A stretch of DNA of 64,000 bases from Asterella californica (lineage: Eukaryota > Streptophyta > Marchantiopsida > Marchantiales > Aytoniaceae). The translations under genes were made by a program, and so were the position numbers. The stretch spans positions 2,461,501 through 2,525,500 of the forward strand of contig JAYKYS010000017.1 in the NCBI GenBank assembly GCA_036924285.1, read 5' to 3'. The notes below the pieces were generated by a model. The model saw nothing but the letters and a program-made list of their open reading frames with translations. It ran no database searches and was not told where the DNA came from. Of this stretch, positions 54,501 through 64,000 are shown piece by piece (positions within the stretch are counted from its first letter, which is position 1; each line of letters opens with the position of its first letter).

Positions 54501-54666
54501 CCAACTTGTCTTCATAGATTTGATAGATTCCTCCAGAACAGAGATTCTTCACTAAACTTCTAATTAACACTATTCTACTCCTTTCTTCTATCTTCTACTA
54601 CATATTTTTTTATTTACTTTACAACTAATCAATTAATTAACAAAAATGAAAAATCAAGACTTCACA
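51504..54666 (-). mobile_element. D2: complete D unit (3.16 kb) in B2
   Basis: On the minus strand it starts TGTGAAGTCTTG (54666) and ends CTTGTGTGTTACA (51504). The flanks read GGATG and AGATG on the minus strand, a 5-bp duplication with one transition, and the B2 Pol resumes after it (ESHEIGCV then DPYVITPMVIF). D3 has the same 3' end and D1 the same 5' end, so both ends are real. It has an AT-rich head, a TATA-like ATATAAGTA near 54283, one ORF and a 780-bp tail. I find no LTR pair and no pol. It could be a solo LTR that contains an ORF, or a non-autonomous element. Confidence 0.75.
52285..54090 (-). pseudogene. D2 Gag-like coiled-coil protein
   Basis: The ATG at 54090 opens a frame of about 600 codons broken by a few stops and shifts. 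The N-terminal part has RYTKELEEMRLSFLLLPW, LGIDDAGKERDLLFDSTS and QRRNGYRTSDN. 52927-53532 (open) has VYIRVFVSVFYVGMGLLSE, an acidic linker and basic patches. 52285-52920 (open) is a long coiled coil (heptads of Leu/Lys/Glu) ending in a Gly/Ser/Thr tail GGTDVHPTS. D3 has the same ending. It resembles a Gag in layout but lacks a zinc knuckle. Function unknown. Confidence 0.7.
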
Positions 54667-56291
54667 CATCCGATCTCGTGCGATTCGAAGACAAATGCTT
54701 TCTCATGTCATGAAATCATATCATTAAAGCATATCATCTCTTATGAAGAGACATCTGACCCAACCTTCAACTCCTCGAGAGTTACCTCCGTGAATTTGTG
54801 TCCAATCCTCATAGAATCTCACAAGCTCTTCTCCCTCGAAGCTCGTTCCATCTACTGATTAGTGTCATCTGATAGAGATCTCACAATTGGCTTCACCATC
54901 TTGCCCACCGGTTTGTACTTCGTCTCTACTCGAACTTCTAATACTCATAATGGCACAATCAAAGAGTAAAGTCCTCTCAAATGTATCTGCATGATATCAG
55001 CTTCATTTCCCAACCCAACTGCATGATCTCCTTCAATGGATCTTCCAACCCATCCTCTTCGTAAACTCTCAAAATCTTTTCATCTTCGTCCAATTCTCCA
55101 CACTCTCGCAAGTCCATCTCAACCTCACACAAATGGTTTTTATCTTTTCTCCTCAATCCTTCAACCCTTCTATACATAATAATCCCACTCTTTGAAAGTC
55201 TCGCAAACTCTGCAAAAAGCACTTTCTTCTTCAGACGGAGTACCATTTCTTCTATATCACTACAATCTCGCTCTATAATGATCCTCTCAAAAAATCCCTG
55301 GACTTCTCACTCACATTTGGAAGCCAATTCTCCCTCAAGTGATCTTTGTTACGCTCGTGATAAGATGATGTAATCAGAAATTGCACTGTCCTCCTCCCAT
55401 CTTGATTTCGAATTCTCGTATAGACATATATGTCGTTTAGTACTCTCCTCTCCATCCTCATCGAAGTGATGTATGGTTTCTTGAGGACAAGTGGAAACGA
55501 TGTTGCTTCTTGCACAAGAAGTTCTACTCTTTGACAACATCTTCAATCCATACCTTGACGTTAAGACATGCATCATATAGATCTCTATGGTGTTGTTCGT
55601 CGTCTTGATCATCCATCCATGTTCTAGCTCTTTTACAAAGATCCTTCAACATGATGTTAATCTCTAATTCATGGTCAATTAGAACAACAATATACTCCTC
55701 CATATCCCCAACCCTAATGAGAGTTTTTGTTGTTACACGAGTCTAATGACTATGATAGTAGTTACTAGAGCTTTGCTTTGCGAGATTGTCCTCGTCTTCA
55801 AAATGTACCCTTTGACTATGCATTGATTGGACTCCTTTGACATCTTTCCTTTCTACTGTGTAGAGATAGTAGATGACCAGAGTTAGCTTCTTCTTACATG
55901 CTCGTCAAAATCCATCCTTTGATCTTCAACCCCCACGCCATAAGTCAAGCATCAATCATTGCAACATCATGTGTTGTCAAATATTCGTCAATCAACTTCT
56001 TCATACTTCTCTTTTCAAAGCTAGTCGGAAGAAGATCACACGTATCTTTCAACGCAACCTTCCCGTCTTTCGAGAATATGATTCCTCGTTGTAATGTCAC
56101 GACAAGTCACGATAATCCTTGTGAGGATGCTCTGTTCCATCGCACCAGATGTGTCATTGCATCCATGTATGCTTAGTCGTAGGTCTTGTCTTGTCCATCG
56201 TTCCTCTCTCCTCAAGCTTCATAAGCTTGATTTAGAGATCTCATTCTTCATATGACATCATCAAGCCCCAAGTCATCTTTCTTGGGAGTAG
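54667..56291 (-). pseudogene. B2 Gag end, protease and Pol N-terminus
   Basis: The minus strand has the Gag knuckle (IWCDGTEHPHKDY, near 56140), the protease motif LIDHELEINIM (near 55660) and KKPYITSMRMERRV (55273-55515), then YRRVEGLRRKDKNH (near 55180) and FESHEIGCV at 54670, matching B1 in order. The junction between protease and Pol is readable in one frame here (ERIIIERDC), unlike in B1. The N-terminal Gag is missing: the sequence is cut at 56291 by a D fragment. Stops are common. Confidence 0.8.
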
Positions 56292-56505
56292 TGTGAAGCC
56301 TTGGATTTCTATTTTGTTAATAAATTTTAGTTTTTGTCAATAAAGAAGTGGATTAGTTAGTGATAGATGACGAGATAGAATAGTTTTAGTTGTAGTATAA
56401 AGTTTCTTCGCCGAAGTATTATAATGAGCGGAAATGAAAAAACTACGAAGCGTATATCTTGTATATGACAGTCTAGTCAGATTCTACAGATGAAGAGTTT
56501 CCCAG
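56292..56505 (+). repeat. 5' fragment of a D unit
   Basis: It begins TGTGAAGCCTTGGATTT and follows the D head (TTTTGTTAATAAATT, GATAGAATAG, and a degraded GATATGTTGTACGAGAC block) for about 210 bp, then gives way to B3 pol. Confidence 0.6.
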
Positions 56506-56932
56506 AAATATCTTGTTTGCTGAGAATGGATATGCACAAGTTGCGACCAAAGTCAATACGTGTAGGTGATTGTGTTCTGGTGTACAACAACACGTTGGAG
56601 AATCAACATTCTATCGTTCGTAAGTTCTCTTGAAGGTGATTTGGATCTTATGTTATGTTGGATATGTGTGAAAATACCACTTATAGTTTACTTGAGTTAG
56701 ATGATAATACTCCTTTATGGTTATCTGTGACTAGCAAACGAGTGAAGTTGTTTAAGAAGCGTGGAGGATCAATAGAGTAATTCAGTTTTCTGAAGTCAAT
56801 AGATGACGAGAAGATGAAGACGATTTGGTGACAAAAGAGGCTGAGGAGGAGGAGAGTGATGATCAAGAAGGAGAGATAGACGAGTGACGAGATTGGTACA
56901 TGCCAGAGGATGTGCAGGTTTGGAAGGGTGGA
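56506..56932 (+). pseudogene. B3 Pol C-terminus and polypurine tract
   Basis: The plus strand reads HKLRPKSIRVGDCVLVYNN, the integrase-tail motif of the B lineage (GDWV in B1), followed by LWLSVTSKRVKLFKKRGG and an acidic stop-containing tail. The purine tract TGGAAGGGTGGA (56921-56932) abuts the LTR. The rest of B3 pol is absent to the left. Confidence 0.75.
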
Positions 56933-59430
56933 TGTTGTGATGTGAATTATTTCACATGGTGAATAATTTACCTTTTAGTCATTATACTCTCTCAGTCAAA
57001 TTAAGATCTCAGAGAAGTCAATTTTGAAGGAAGTGAAAATCTGAAAATCTGAAAAGACCATGGCACATGTCTCATCGCGTTAATCACCTTGGTATGTTAA
57101 AAAGTTACAAACGGAGTTGGAGGCGAAAAGTTACTTGGAGTACTTTTACAAGATTTCTGAAACTGAGAAGTGTACTATTAATCTGAGTGAGTTCAAAATT
57201 TATGTTTTAGATTTTCATCATGTAGATTGTAGTGTGAAGTATATATTTGCATCTTAAAATGTAAAAAATGACCACGTTTGGAGATAGTTATGGTGGTTCA
57301 AGTCAGTGAAGGGAAGATGAAATAACGTATTTTACTAGCATATAAGCTTAGAAACTGGTCTCTAGAACCAATTGTGAGATTGGCTTTATGGGTAGCTGAA
57401 TAAACTTGTAGGAAGGAGATATCAAGATCAAATCCTCTTAGACTCACAATTGGCTTGGAGTAGGCTGGTCCCTTTGGAAGGAATATGTGAGACATCGAGT
57501 TGCCTAAGGATGGGACACCAGATGTCCTTAAACGTACAGTGAATGCGAGACGGCTATGTATACACATGCATTAGTGCAGTCACCTGGTGTGGATGCTAGA
57601 GGTAAGTTACCGTCGGATTTCAAAATGGACCTTATGCAAGAGGACTAATTCCTCTTCGAGATGTCGAGATAATTAGTACGAATTTGATGTGCGGCTCTCC
57701 AAGTCTTGAGCTAGCCAGATGGCATCAAAGATACTCCAAGTTGATATCAATTATTTTGTAGAAAAATATAGATTTCATCATGTGATATACTTGGGTCAAA
57801 AAATCAAGTCGAACTGATATATGAGGAGAAACTTACGACATTTTGAAGTTAAAGGAGGCCGGAGAACGACAACGGCTATAACTCGAGCTTTGGGTGTCAA
57901 AATGAGGTGATTCCAATGGTCAGAGGTAGTCTTGGTGAAGATACTTCAGATAGAGGTGTCAAGAGCTGACTGTATGAATTCGGTGTGTGGCTCTCTAAGT
58001 CATGGAGTAGTGAGATGACATCAAAGATACTGCAAGTCAGTACTTGAACATACTGTGAATGTGGGACAGCTCCGTCTACCCGTGCACTAGACCAGTCACT
58101 TGGTGTGAATGCTAGAGGGAGGTTACCACTGGATTTCAAAATGGATCTTATGCTAGAGGACTAACTCCCCTTCAGAATGTCACGGTAATTAGTAAGAATT
58201 TGGTGTGCATCTCTCTAAGTCTTGAGCTAGCGAGATAAAGCTACTCCAAGTTTGTACCAATTCTTTTGTAGAAAAATATAGATTTCATCATGTGATATAC
58301 TTGGGTCAAAACATCAAGTCAAATTGATATCTAAGGAGACAATTACGGCATTTCGAAGTTAAAGGGGGTTGGAGTTATAACTAGAGTTTTGGGTGTTAGA
58401 ACGAGGTGATTCCAGTGGTCAGAGATAGCAGTGGTGAAGGTACTTCGGATAAAGGTGTCAAAAGCTGGCTGTACGAATTTTGTGTGTGGCTCTCTAAGTC
58501 TTGGAGTAGCGAAATGACATCAAAGATACTCTAAGTCTGTAGTAATTGTTTTGTAGAAAAATATAGGTTTCATCACATGATATACTTGGGTCAGAAAATC
58601 AAGTCGAATTGATATATGAGGAGACACTTACAACATTTCAAAATTAAAGGGGGCCGGAGAATGACAACGGCTATAATTCAAGCTCTGGGTGTGAGAACAA
58701 GGTGATTCTGGTAGTCAGAGATAGCCATGGTGAAGTTACCTTGGGTGGAAATATCAAAAGCTGACTGTACGACTAACTCGATAGCCATTTATACATATGG
58801 ATCTGCGAAGTGTTAGTTAGTCTTTGTGACACGTAAGAAGATATTACGTGTTGAGTTTTTACTAGAGATTTATTTTTCTGTTGCTATTTGTCTAAGGGAA
58901 CATTTTACACCTGCTTGGTGACGGTGGAGGTCACGTATGAAAGCAAAAACCCTAGAGGGGATGTACAACGAGAATTAGATTTTCTTTTAATCATTATCGA
59001 GTAGCATTATCGAAGAGGTTTACAGAGCTTATGACTAGAGGATTTTCTGACTGATGATAGTTTTGACATCAAGGAATTGAGGATAGAGGGCAAAAATGAG
59101 TAGAGAGGAGACCTACAACTTGTACTCATCTTCTTGAATAGAAAATGAGAAGCTTCTAGGTGAACGCATGAGTGCTTCACGAGAGCAGTTTTTTGAAATC
59201 TTGAGTTCTTGAGCGTGAGATTTTCAATCTGAGTAATCTAGAGTTAAAGACTTGCAGAGTGAACGATTTGGAGTTGAAGACTTATGTGTATGCCATGTGT
59301 TTTGTTTGGATCGAGAACGTGGTGGAGATTCTTTGCGATCCATGTTCCGTGTGTGATTTTTGTACCTCTTTAACGATCGTATTTGATAGCTAGAAAGTTC
59401 TACCCTTCCTAAAAAACTCTCGTCTTGACA
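56933..59430 (+). repeat. B3 LTR (2.5 kb) with internal tandem repeats
   Basis: It starts TGTTGTGATGTGAATT, as solo LTR B4 does (TGTCGTGATGTGAATC), with similarity over about 110 bp. Its last 900 bp match the LTR at 19044-19895 and it ends CTCTCGTCTTGACA. The next four bases are TTGC. The middle (about 57520-58780) is a tandem array. Small ORFs in it are not convincing. Confidence 0.72.
57520..58780 (+). repeat. Tandem repeats in the B3 LTR (510- and 285-bp periods)
   Basis: The block GTGATATACTTGGGTCA recurs at about 57783, 58293 and 58578, and AAAGGRGG...GGAG at 57851, 58361 and 58646. The first two units are about 510 bp; the third lacks the front part, giving a 285-bp spacing. The minus-strand LTR at 19044-19895 has a single unit. 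Confidence 0.82.
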
Positions 59431-60907
59431 TTGCTATACTAAGGGTGCAAAGGATCCGCATACAGATAATATGAAAACTTCACATACTGTGAAAACTGAC
59501 ATAGAGGTGCTTAAAGTTTTAGCTTGTAGTTATGACTTGTCGATAGACGTTCTATCCGGATTATCTATCAGCATTGCTGATTGCATGATCAGCATTGCTT
59601 GGAAATGATATTCGGAACTCCTATATTATAAATTAAATAGGTACAATAATATATATAATATAATTATTAAATGTACATCCAAACATGAGTTACAAAAGCA
59701 ACCCATACGTGAAATGCTTGCAAACCCTAAAACTCTAGCGCGATAGACTTACTAGCTTAAAACAAAATTTGACTGTCAAAGTTTAAGTTTTGACCTAAAG
59801 TATGTGTAAAATGTAAAAGTTTAAACTGCTCAACCAGGAGCCGTGCTAGGTGAATATGGTTGCTTTCTGATTTATTCGAATTTACTTGCTTCGTCTAGCT
59901 TTGTTTCTCCTTATACCCATCGTCTTCCACTTCCAGGTATTACTTCATTGATGTGTTGAAACTTATTATACCTATGGTCTTCATTAGTTAGGTATATATT
60001 TTCCCGTAAATACATTTGCTCTCTAGTTCCAGGGGAGGAGATATCTGTTCATAAATAGGCGACTCATTCTACAAGAAGCGCTCGTGCTCTTATTACGTGC
60101 ATGTTCAATTTGTCTCTGCTGTCGGTGTAGATACTCGAAGCTCTCGAATTGAATTTGGCCCAAGAACGTTTGGTGTACATCCAGCCTTGTTCTGGTACGC
60201 GTGACGGTTGAGTTAGTGTGCTGTAAAGGCTAAGGCTCAGGTCAAGCTTGACTTCCCTTAGTAGTTGAAACAACCCAAAAGAAGACTTCGTTCTATTTCA
60301 GACTAAAAAGTAAAAGAGAACACTATTGCTATCTATTGTTATTGTATGGATAGATAAAACCTCCGATATTTGGAATAGAAGGAAAAAATAAATTCCTAAA
60401 ATTTAATTGGATAAAATAAATACCAATACTTACAAGAACTTTTCCTTCATATGTAATCTGCTAACTTATATATGTAAACAGGATTGTGGTTGTGGAAATA
60501 CCCAGTTTATTTGCTGAGAAAGGTTTTAAGTATATACATATGATAAAGAAATATATACACTAGAGTTTCATATAAAGGCACATGGACAAAACATTGTTTT
60601 ATCTTCCGTGGCATAGATATCAATCTTTGATATCTTCTTTGCTTTGTCAATAATTGTGCAAAAAATGAGAGCACCAGGGTGCAAATCAAAGATATCATTG
60701 TCTTATATCTATACGACCAAAAGAAAAGCAAGATCAACTAAGGATAAAAATCTGAAAATGAGCCAAAAATTGATGCTACACAAGCTTCTAAACTTGCCAC
60801 ACATGGACAAAAAAACATTGTTCTATCTTCCATGACATAGATGTCAACATTTGTTATCTTCTTTCCTCTTTCAAAAATTGTGCAGAAATTTAGGACAGCA
60901 AGGTGTG
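59431..60907. other. AT-rich stretch without recognisable genes
   Basis: I find no supported coding sequence here. It has AT runs (near 59640), a short direct repeat ATCAGCATTGCT at about 59568 and 59588, and a ~100-bp direct repeat at 60579 and 60800. Small ORFs occur on both strands but have no recognisable features. Confidence 0.5.
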
Positions 60908-60914
60908 TGTGAAG
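60579..60914 (+). repeat. Pair of ~105-bp direct repeats
   Basis: 60579-60690 and 60800-60914 share CACATGGACAAA, ACATTGTTYTATCTTCC, a CATAGATRTCAA block and AATTGTGCA in the same order, at a distance of 221 bp. Confidence 0.75.
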
Positions 60915-61296
60915 CCTTGATTTTTTGTTTTGTTTTGGTTAATAAATTGCTAGTTGTAGAGTAAATACGAAGAATATGTAGTAGAAGATAGAGGATACAA
61001 GTAGAGTAGGGTTAATTAGAAGTTCTAACGATATGTTGTGCGAGGTAAACAGAGTCCGAATGACGAAGTTATCAAAGATTTAAGAATCGACGAAGTCGGA
61101 GAAGAATGACATTTCGTATTTCCTCTTCGTACTTCATACTTTATGACTTTTTTCGTACTTCATCACTTCTTCATACTTCATCACTTTCTTCGTATTCGTA
61201 TTCAAAACTTAGAGGTGAAGTTGAACTTGACGACATCGAGACTTCATGATATGAAGTCAGAGAGGGACAATCTGTGAGACAAGATGACCGAAGTGG
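60908..61296 (+). repeat. 5' fragment of a D unit
   Basis: It begins TGTGAAGCCTTGATTTT and follows the D head through GTAGTAGAAGATAG, GTTAATTAGAAG and CTAACGATATGTTGTGCGAG, then becomes CTTCGTACTTCAT-rich. It ends at an E-type LTR fragment. Confidence 0.65.
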
Positions 61297-61416
61297 AAGT
61301 CTTCCCGCTAAGCAGGATGCAATCTTGAGTAATAAGGTTACTTCAGTTATATAGACACGTCATTAACTTAAAATTTTTGAAAAAATTCTCCAATCTTGCA
61401 AATTGTGAGCACCACA
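61297..61416 (-). repeat. 5' end fragment of an E-family LTR
   Basis: The minus strand starts TGTGGTGCTCACAATTTGC at 61416 and matches the first ~120 bp of the E LTRs at 10987 and 49818. It shows the undisturbed target into which A4 inserted in E3/H. Confidence 0.8.
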
Positions 61417-61436
61417 GCTGGTACAATCATACTAAT

Positions 61437-64000
61437 TGTAACACACAAGAAAACCAAAAGATACTCGAAAATAGTAATTTAAGGATCGAATCCACAAAGA
61501 TGCAAGTAAATATCATCCAAAAGTAGTAAACATGTGACAAAGGTGATTCTTTATGGTTATCTTTTATTCTCACGGGCAGACATCAGTCCCGATAGAGATC
61601 AAACTCAGATCTATCCAACAAGACACAGTTGATAATCTTGACAAATAACATAACATGTACTAAACAGATCAGGGACCTCAAGAAAAAGATAAACAACAGA
61701 GAAACAAAGCCACTGAGGTAAATGTCCCAACGAAGAAGTACTGCTGAAGTGCTACTAAGTAGCATCTAACACCATAAACGTTAAGTATCTTCACACTAAG
61801 TTATCTCTACTACCACTGCTCAGAAAACTTTGGCGAAGAATACTCTTCTTCCGGTGAAGTACAAGGTTCAACTTCTTCCAAAGTGTCTTCACTAAAGAAC
61901 AACTTCCTCCAAAGTCAACTTCGTCCAAAAACTTCTTCGTAGTAAACTAACCTCGCAGGTGCTGGTCTATTCTCAGACTTCGTCACAAACTCCTACTCTG
62001 ATTTCAGATGTCAAACAACAAAGTCTTCGGCACCCAGACTAATTCTTACCACAACAAACTACGATACTTCGTAGGTAAATCTCTGAAGTTGACAAACACA
62101 CAATGGCTCGGTAAACTCAGGAAATATAAAATCCAAAATAACAAACACATAGAGATACTGAGTACGAACAACACAACGCTTATATACAGATTTCTCTGAA
62201 GATGACGGATCTTCTTCCTAAGAAGTCGGGTGTACATCTGGTCCGTCGGATGAAGATCTTGTGTCCGAAACAACACCAGGAACATCACCAGATCCTATCG
62301 CTAACTCCCTAGCTATCTCATTAACTGAGAACTCAACAGTCGCTCTAACCTCTCGAAGTTCTCTAACTACCCTCTGTCCTAACCTAGCTACTCGGTTCTT
62401 CGTCGAAGAATCCTCTATATCTGTCGATGCTAACTCCTGTCTAATCTCTTGAAGAATCTTCAGCTCCGAAGTATCCAAATCTGTGGCGAAGTAGTTCTTC
62501 AGCGTTGGCTTGACCCTGTTCTGAAGTTGTACTGCCTGCTCCTCGGTCTTCACACATCGTCACTTTAGGTCTTCAATGTCTTTTGTCATCTCCATGACAA
62601 TGTCTTGGTTCTTGTTTCGCCGGAGTCGCATCTCATCCAACTCCTTCTTCGCAAGTGAAAGAACCTTCTCATGCTCCTTCAATTGTTTTGTCTTCTGGTG
62701 AAGTACTTCCTCCCGCTCCGAAGTCAAGTTTTTGGCTTCTTCGGTCTTCGCCGCTACTTCCTTCTTCGCCTCGAGAACTGATGCGCGTAAGTTCTCTTCT
62801 CTCTAAGTTTCCTCGGCCGAAGTGCATCGTCTGAACTAACTTTGCTAAGTTCAGCTTCGTCCTCACGACTTTCTCATAAGACCCCCGGTTACTCTCTAAG
62901 GCGTAGAGCAACGGTACTACTACCTCTTGTAAATACTTCATCGAAGAAGTGAGTTATTCTATCGCTTCGATTGTCGACGAAGAAGTAGTAGCCTTCGGTG
63001 TATCTTCTTTTTTCTTCTCCTCCTATGGAGTACCCTTTTCTTTGATGTCGACCTCGGCTTCTTTGCCTTCGGCGCATACTGTCTTTGTCATCTTCATCTT
63101 CTTTCGGGACTTCTACGCTGACCTCGGGGTTGCCTCCAAGACCTTCTTCCTCCCGCTTCGTCTGACCGGCGGAGGTACTTCGGTGACGTCCTCGTCCTCG
63201 TCCAAGTTCACTGTCTCAAGTACCTTCTCTTTTGAGGGTTCTACTGCGGCCACGATCTGACTTGTAGCTGCTTCGGCGCTACATCCTCAGCGGCAATTTT
63301 GTCGAAGAACCTCTCCAGTTGTACATCCCTAACTGGAGTCGGCTCAACTTCGAACTCGTTGTCTTCGGCTACTACGACGAAGCCTAACTTCTTCTGATCT
63401 TCGTCCGATAGTAGTCCCATACCCATGTAGAAGACTGAGACAAACACTCCAATGTAGACCATGTCTTCTTCCGTCCAGAGCTTCTGTACATGCAAGTGGA
63501 TAATCCTCGTCCAATGTGCTCTTTTTTCCCGACGAAGAGTTCATCGATGAAGTTAATTTGTCAATTGGACATGTACGTCGTCCTTCTTGGTCGGAAGATC
63601 GTCATGATCGCATCTGCAACCTCCCTCTTCTTCGGATTACAGAAGTCGCTTGTCCTGTATCCGTTCCTCCCTTGAGGCACTTCCTTGAATAACTTGGAGA
63701 AGTTCTTCACAGTTTGACAGTACTTCTTCGGTTGATGTCGTCGAAGAAATGCTGCCGAACAGAAGATCGCCCTCCTTGCCTGCATTGTCTATCCCCAAAC
63801 CGTGAGACCAGTGCGTCTCGGTCCAGTTACATGGTGTCCCATATAATTCGTCCACTGAATGCTGTCTGCACACCTTCAGTTTGTGCACTAGCTTCGAGGA
63901 AACCATTCCCCACCAAGGAAGTAAGAGGAACGACAAGCCCATCTCCTCCAACTCCTTCTCATAGCGGCGAAGTCCCACTCGGTTGACATCTAGTGCTCGG
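61437..64000 (-). mobile_element. D3: D unit running off the window
   Basis: The minus strand ends CTTGTGTGTTACA at 61437, the same base as D2, and is collinear with D2 over its 780-bp tail and ORF. The 5' end is beyond 64000. The target duplication cannot be checked. Confidence 0.75.
62218..64000 (-). pseudogene. D3 Gag-like coiled-coil protein (5' end outside)
   Basis: The minus strand has RYEKELEEMGLSFLLLPWWG (63637-63978), VPQGRNGYRTSDF (near 63660), VYIGVFVSVFYMGMGLLSD (63241-63495), an acidic linker, coiled-coil helices and the tail GPDVHPTS at 62221. It aligns with D2 throughout, with frame changes near 63650, 63240 and 62550. The coiled coil and C-terminal segments (LDTSELKILQEIR, VARLGQRVVRELREVRA) are the best conserved parts across D2 and D3, which hints at past selection on the protein. 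Confidence 0.68.

Noticed and set aside
57298..58139. Minus-strand ORFs of 80-89 codons in the B3 LTR
   Set aside because: They lie across the tandem repeats of an LTR and show no motif or conservation of frame between units.
60064..60835. Small ORFs on both strands in the AT-rich stretch
   Set aside because: Short, with no recognisable domain, and one crosses a direct repeat.

Overview
ORGANISM AND OVERALL CHARACTER. The window looks like retrotransposon-dense nuclear DNA of a plant or close streptophyte relative. The evidence is Ty3/gypsy chromovirus polyproteins with a C-terminal chromodomain, primer-binding sites complementary to plant initiator-Met tRNA (TGGTATCAGAGC), a Ty1/copia element of plant type, and several Ty3/gypsy lineages nested in one another. 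A non-seed plant is my guess from the style of the gypsy lineages; the sequence cannot settle the species. I see no rRNA, tRNA, CRISPR or bacterial operon structure and no intact host gene. Two short stretches (17226-17720 and 42607-43053) are the only candidates for captured or residual host coding sequence.

FAMILIES (my labels). A = chromovirus with LTRs of about 1.1 kb (A1, element C, LTR copies A3 and A4). B = a divergent gypsy lineage with a DHG-type protease motif, FLDDV reverse transcriptase motif, LTRs beginning TGTCG/TGTTG and ending CGACA/TTGACA, and 4-bp target duplications (B1, B2, B3, solo LTRs B4 and B5). E = a gypsy lineage with CCHC Gag, protease and polymerase (E1, E2) whose LTR begins TGTGGTG; E3/H is a large unit that starts with this LTR and carries a Gag-like coiled-coil ORF. 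D = units of about 3.2 kb, TGTGAAG...GTTACA, with one ORF resembling that of E3/H (D1, D2, D3 and two 5' fragments). F = a Ty1/copia element.

LAYOUT. 1-8216: A1, whose 3' LTR holds solo LTR B4; A1 sits in the Gag of E1 (8217-10557). 10557-15306: E2 on the minus strand. 15307-16960: D1. 17226-17720: unidentified coding-like stretch. 17760-21786: gag, PBS, one LTR (holding A-type LTR A3) and a pol 3' end, all minus strand; this LTR is flanked on both sides by internal sequence. 21792-49818: one composite 28-kb insertion (E3/H) inside the integrase of B2, bounded by a 5-bp duplication (AGGCR on the minus strand). It contains element C (24904-39800; with solo LTR B5 in its pol and complete-looking B1 in its 5' LTR), a 690-bp inversion (39801-40490), copia F (43163-48507) and solo LTR A4. 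49819-56291: the rest of B2, split by D2. 56292-59430: a D fragment, a B3 pol end and its 2.5-kb LTR with internal tandem repeats. 59431-61436: AT-rich and mostly empty. 61437-64000: D3, running off the window.

HOW IT FITS TOGETHER. No gene set here acts as a cellular pathway. The order of insertion can be read from target duplications and interrupted reading frames: B2 first, then D2 and E3/H into B2, then C, F and A4 into E3/H, then B5 and B1 into C, and an inversion with one breakpoint in the LTR of C. B1 is the youngest-looking element (six differences in about 353 shared LTR bases). The most unusual observations are the D and E3/H units, which have TG...CA ends and target duplications but no recognisable LTR pair and only one Gag-like ORF, and the B lineage with its atypical protease and polymerase motifs and 4-bp duplications. 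I did not find a convincing new defence, biosynthetic or regulatory system.
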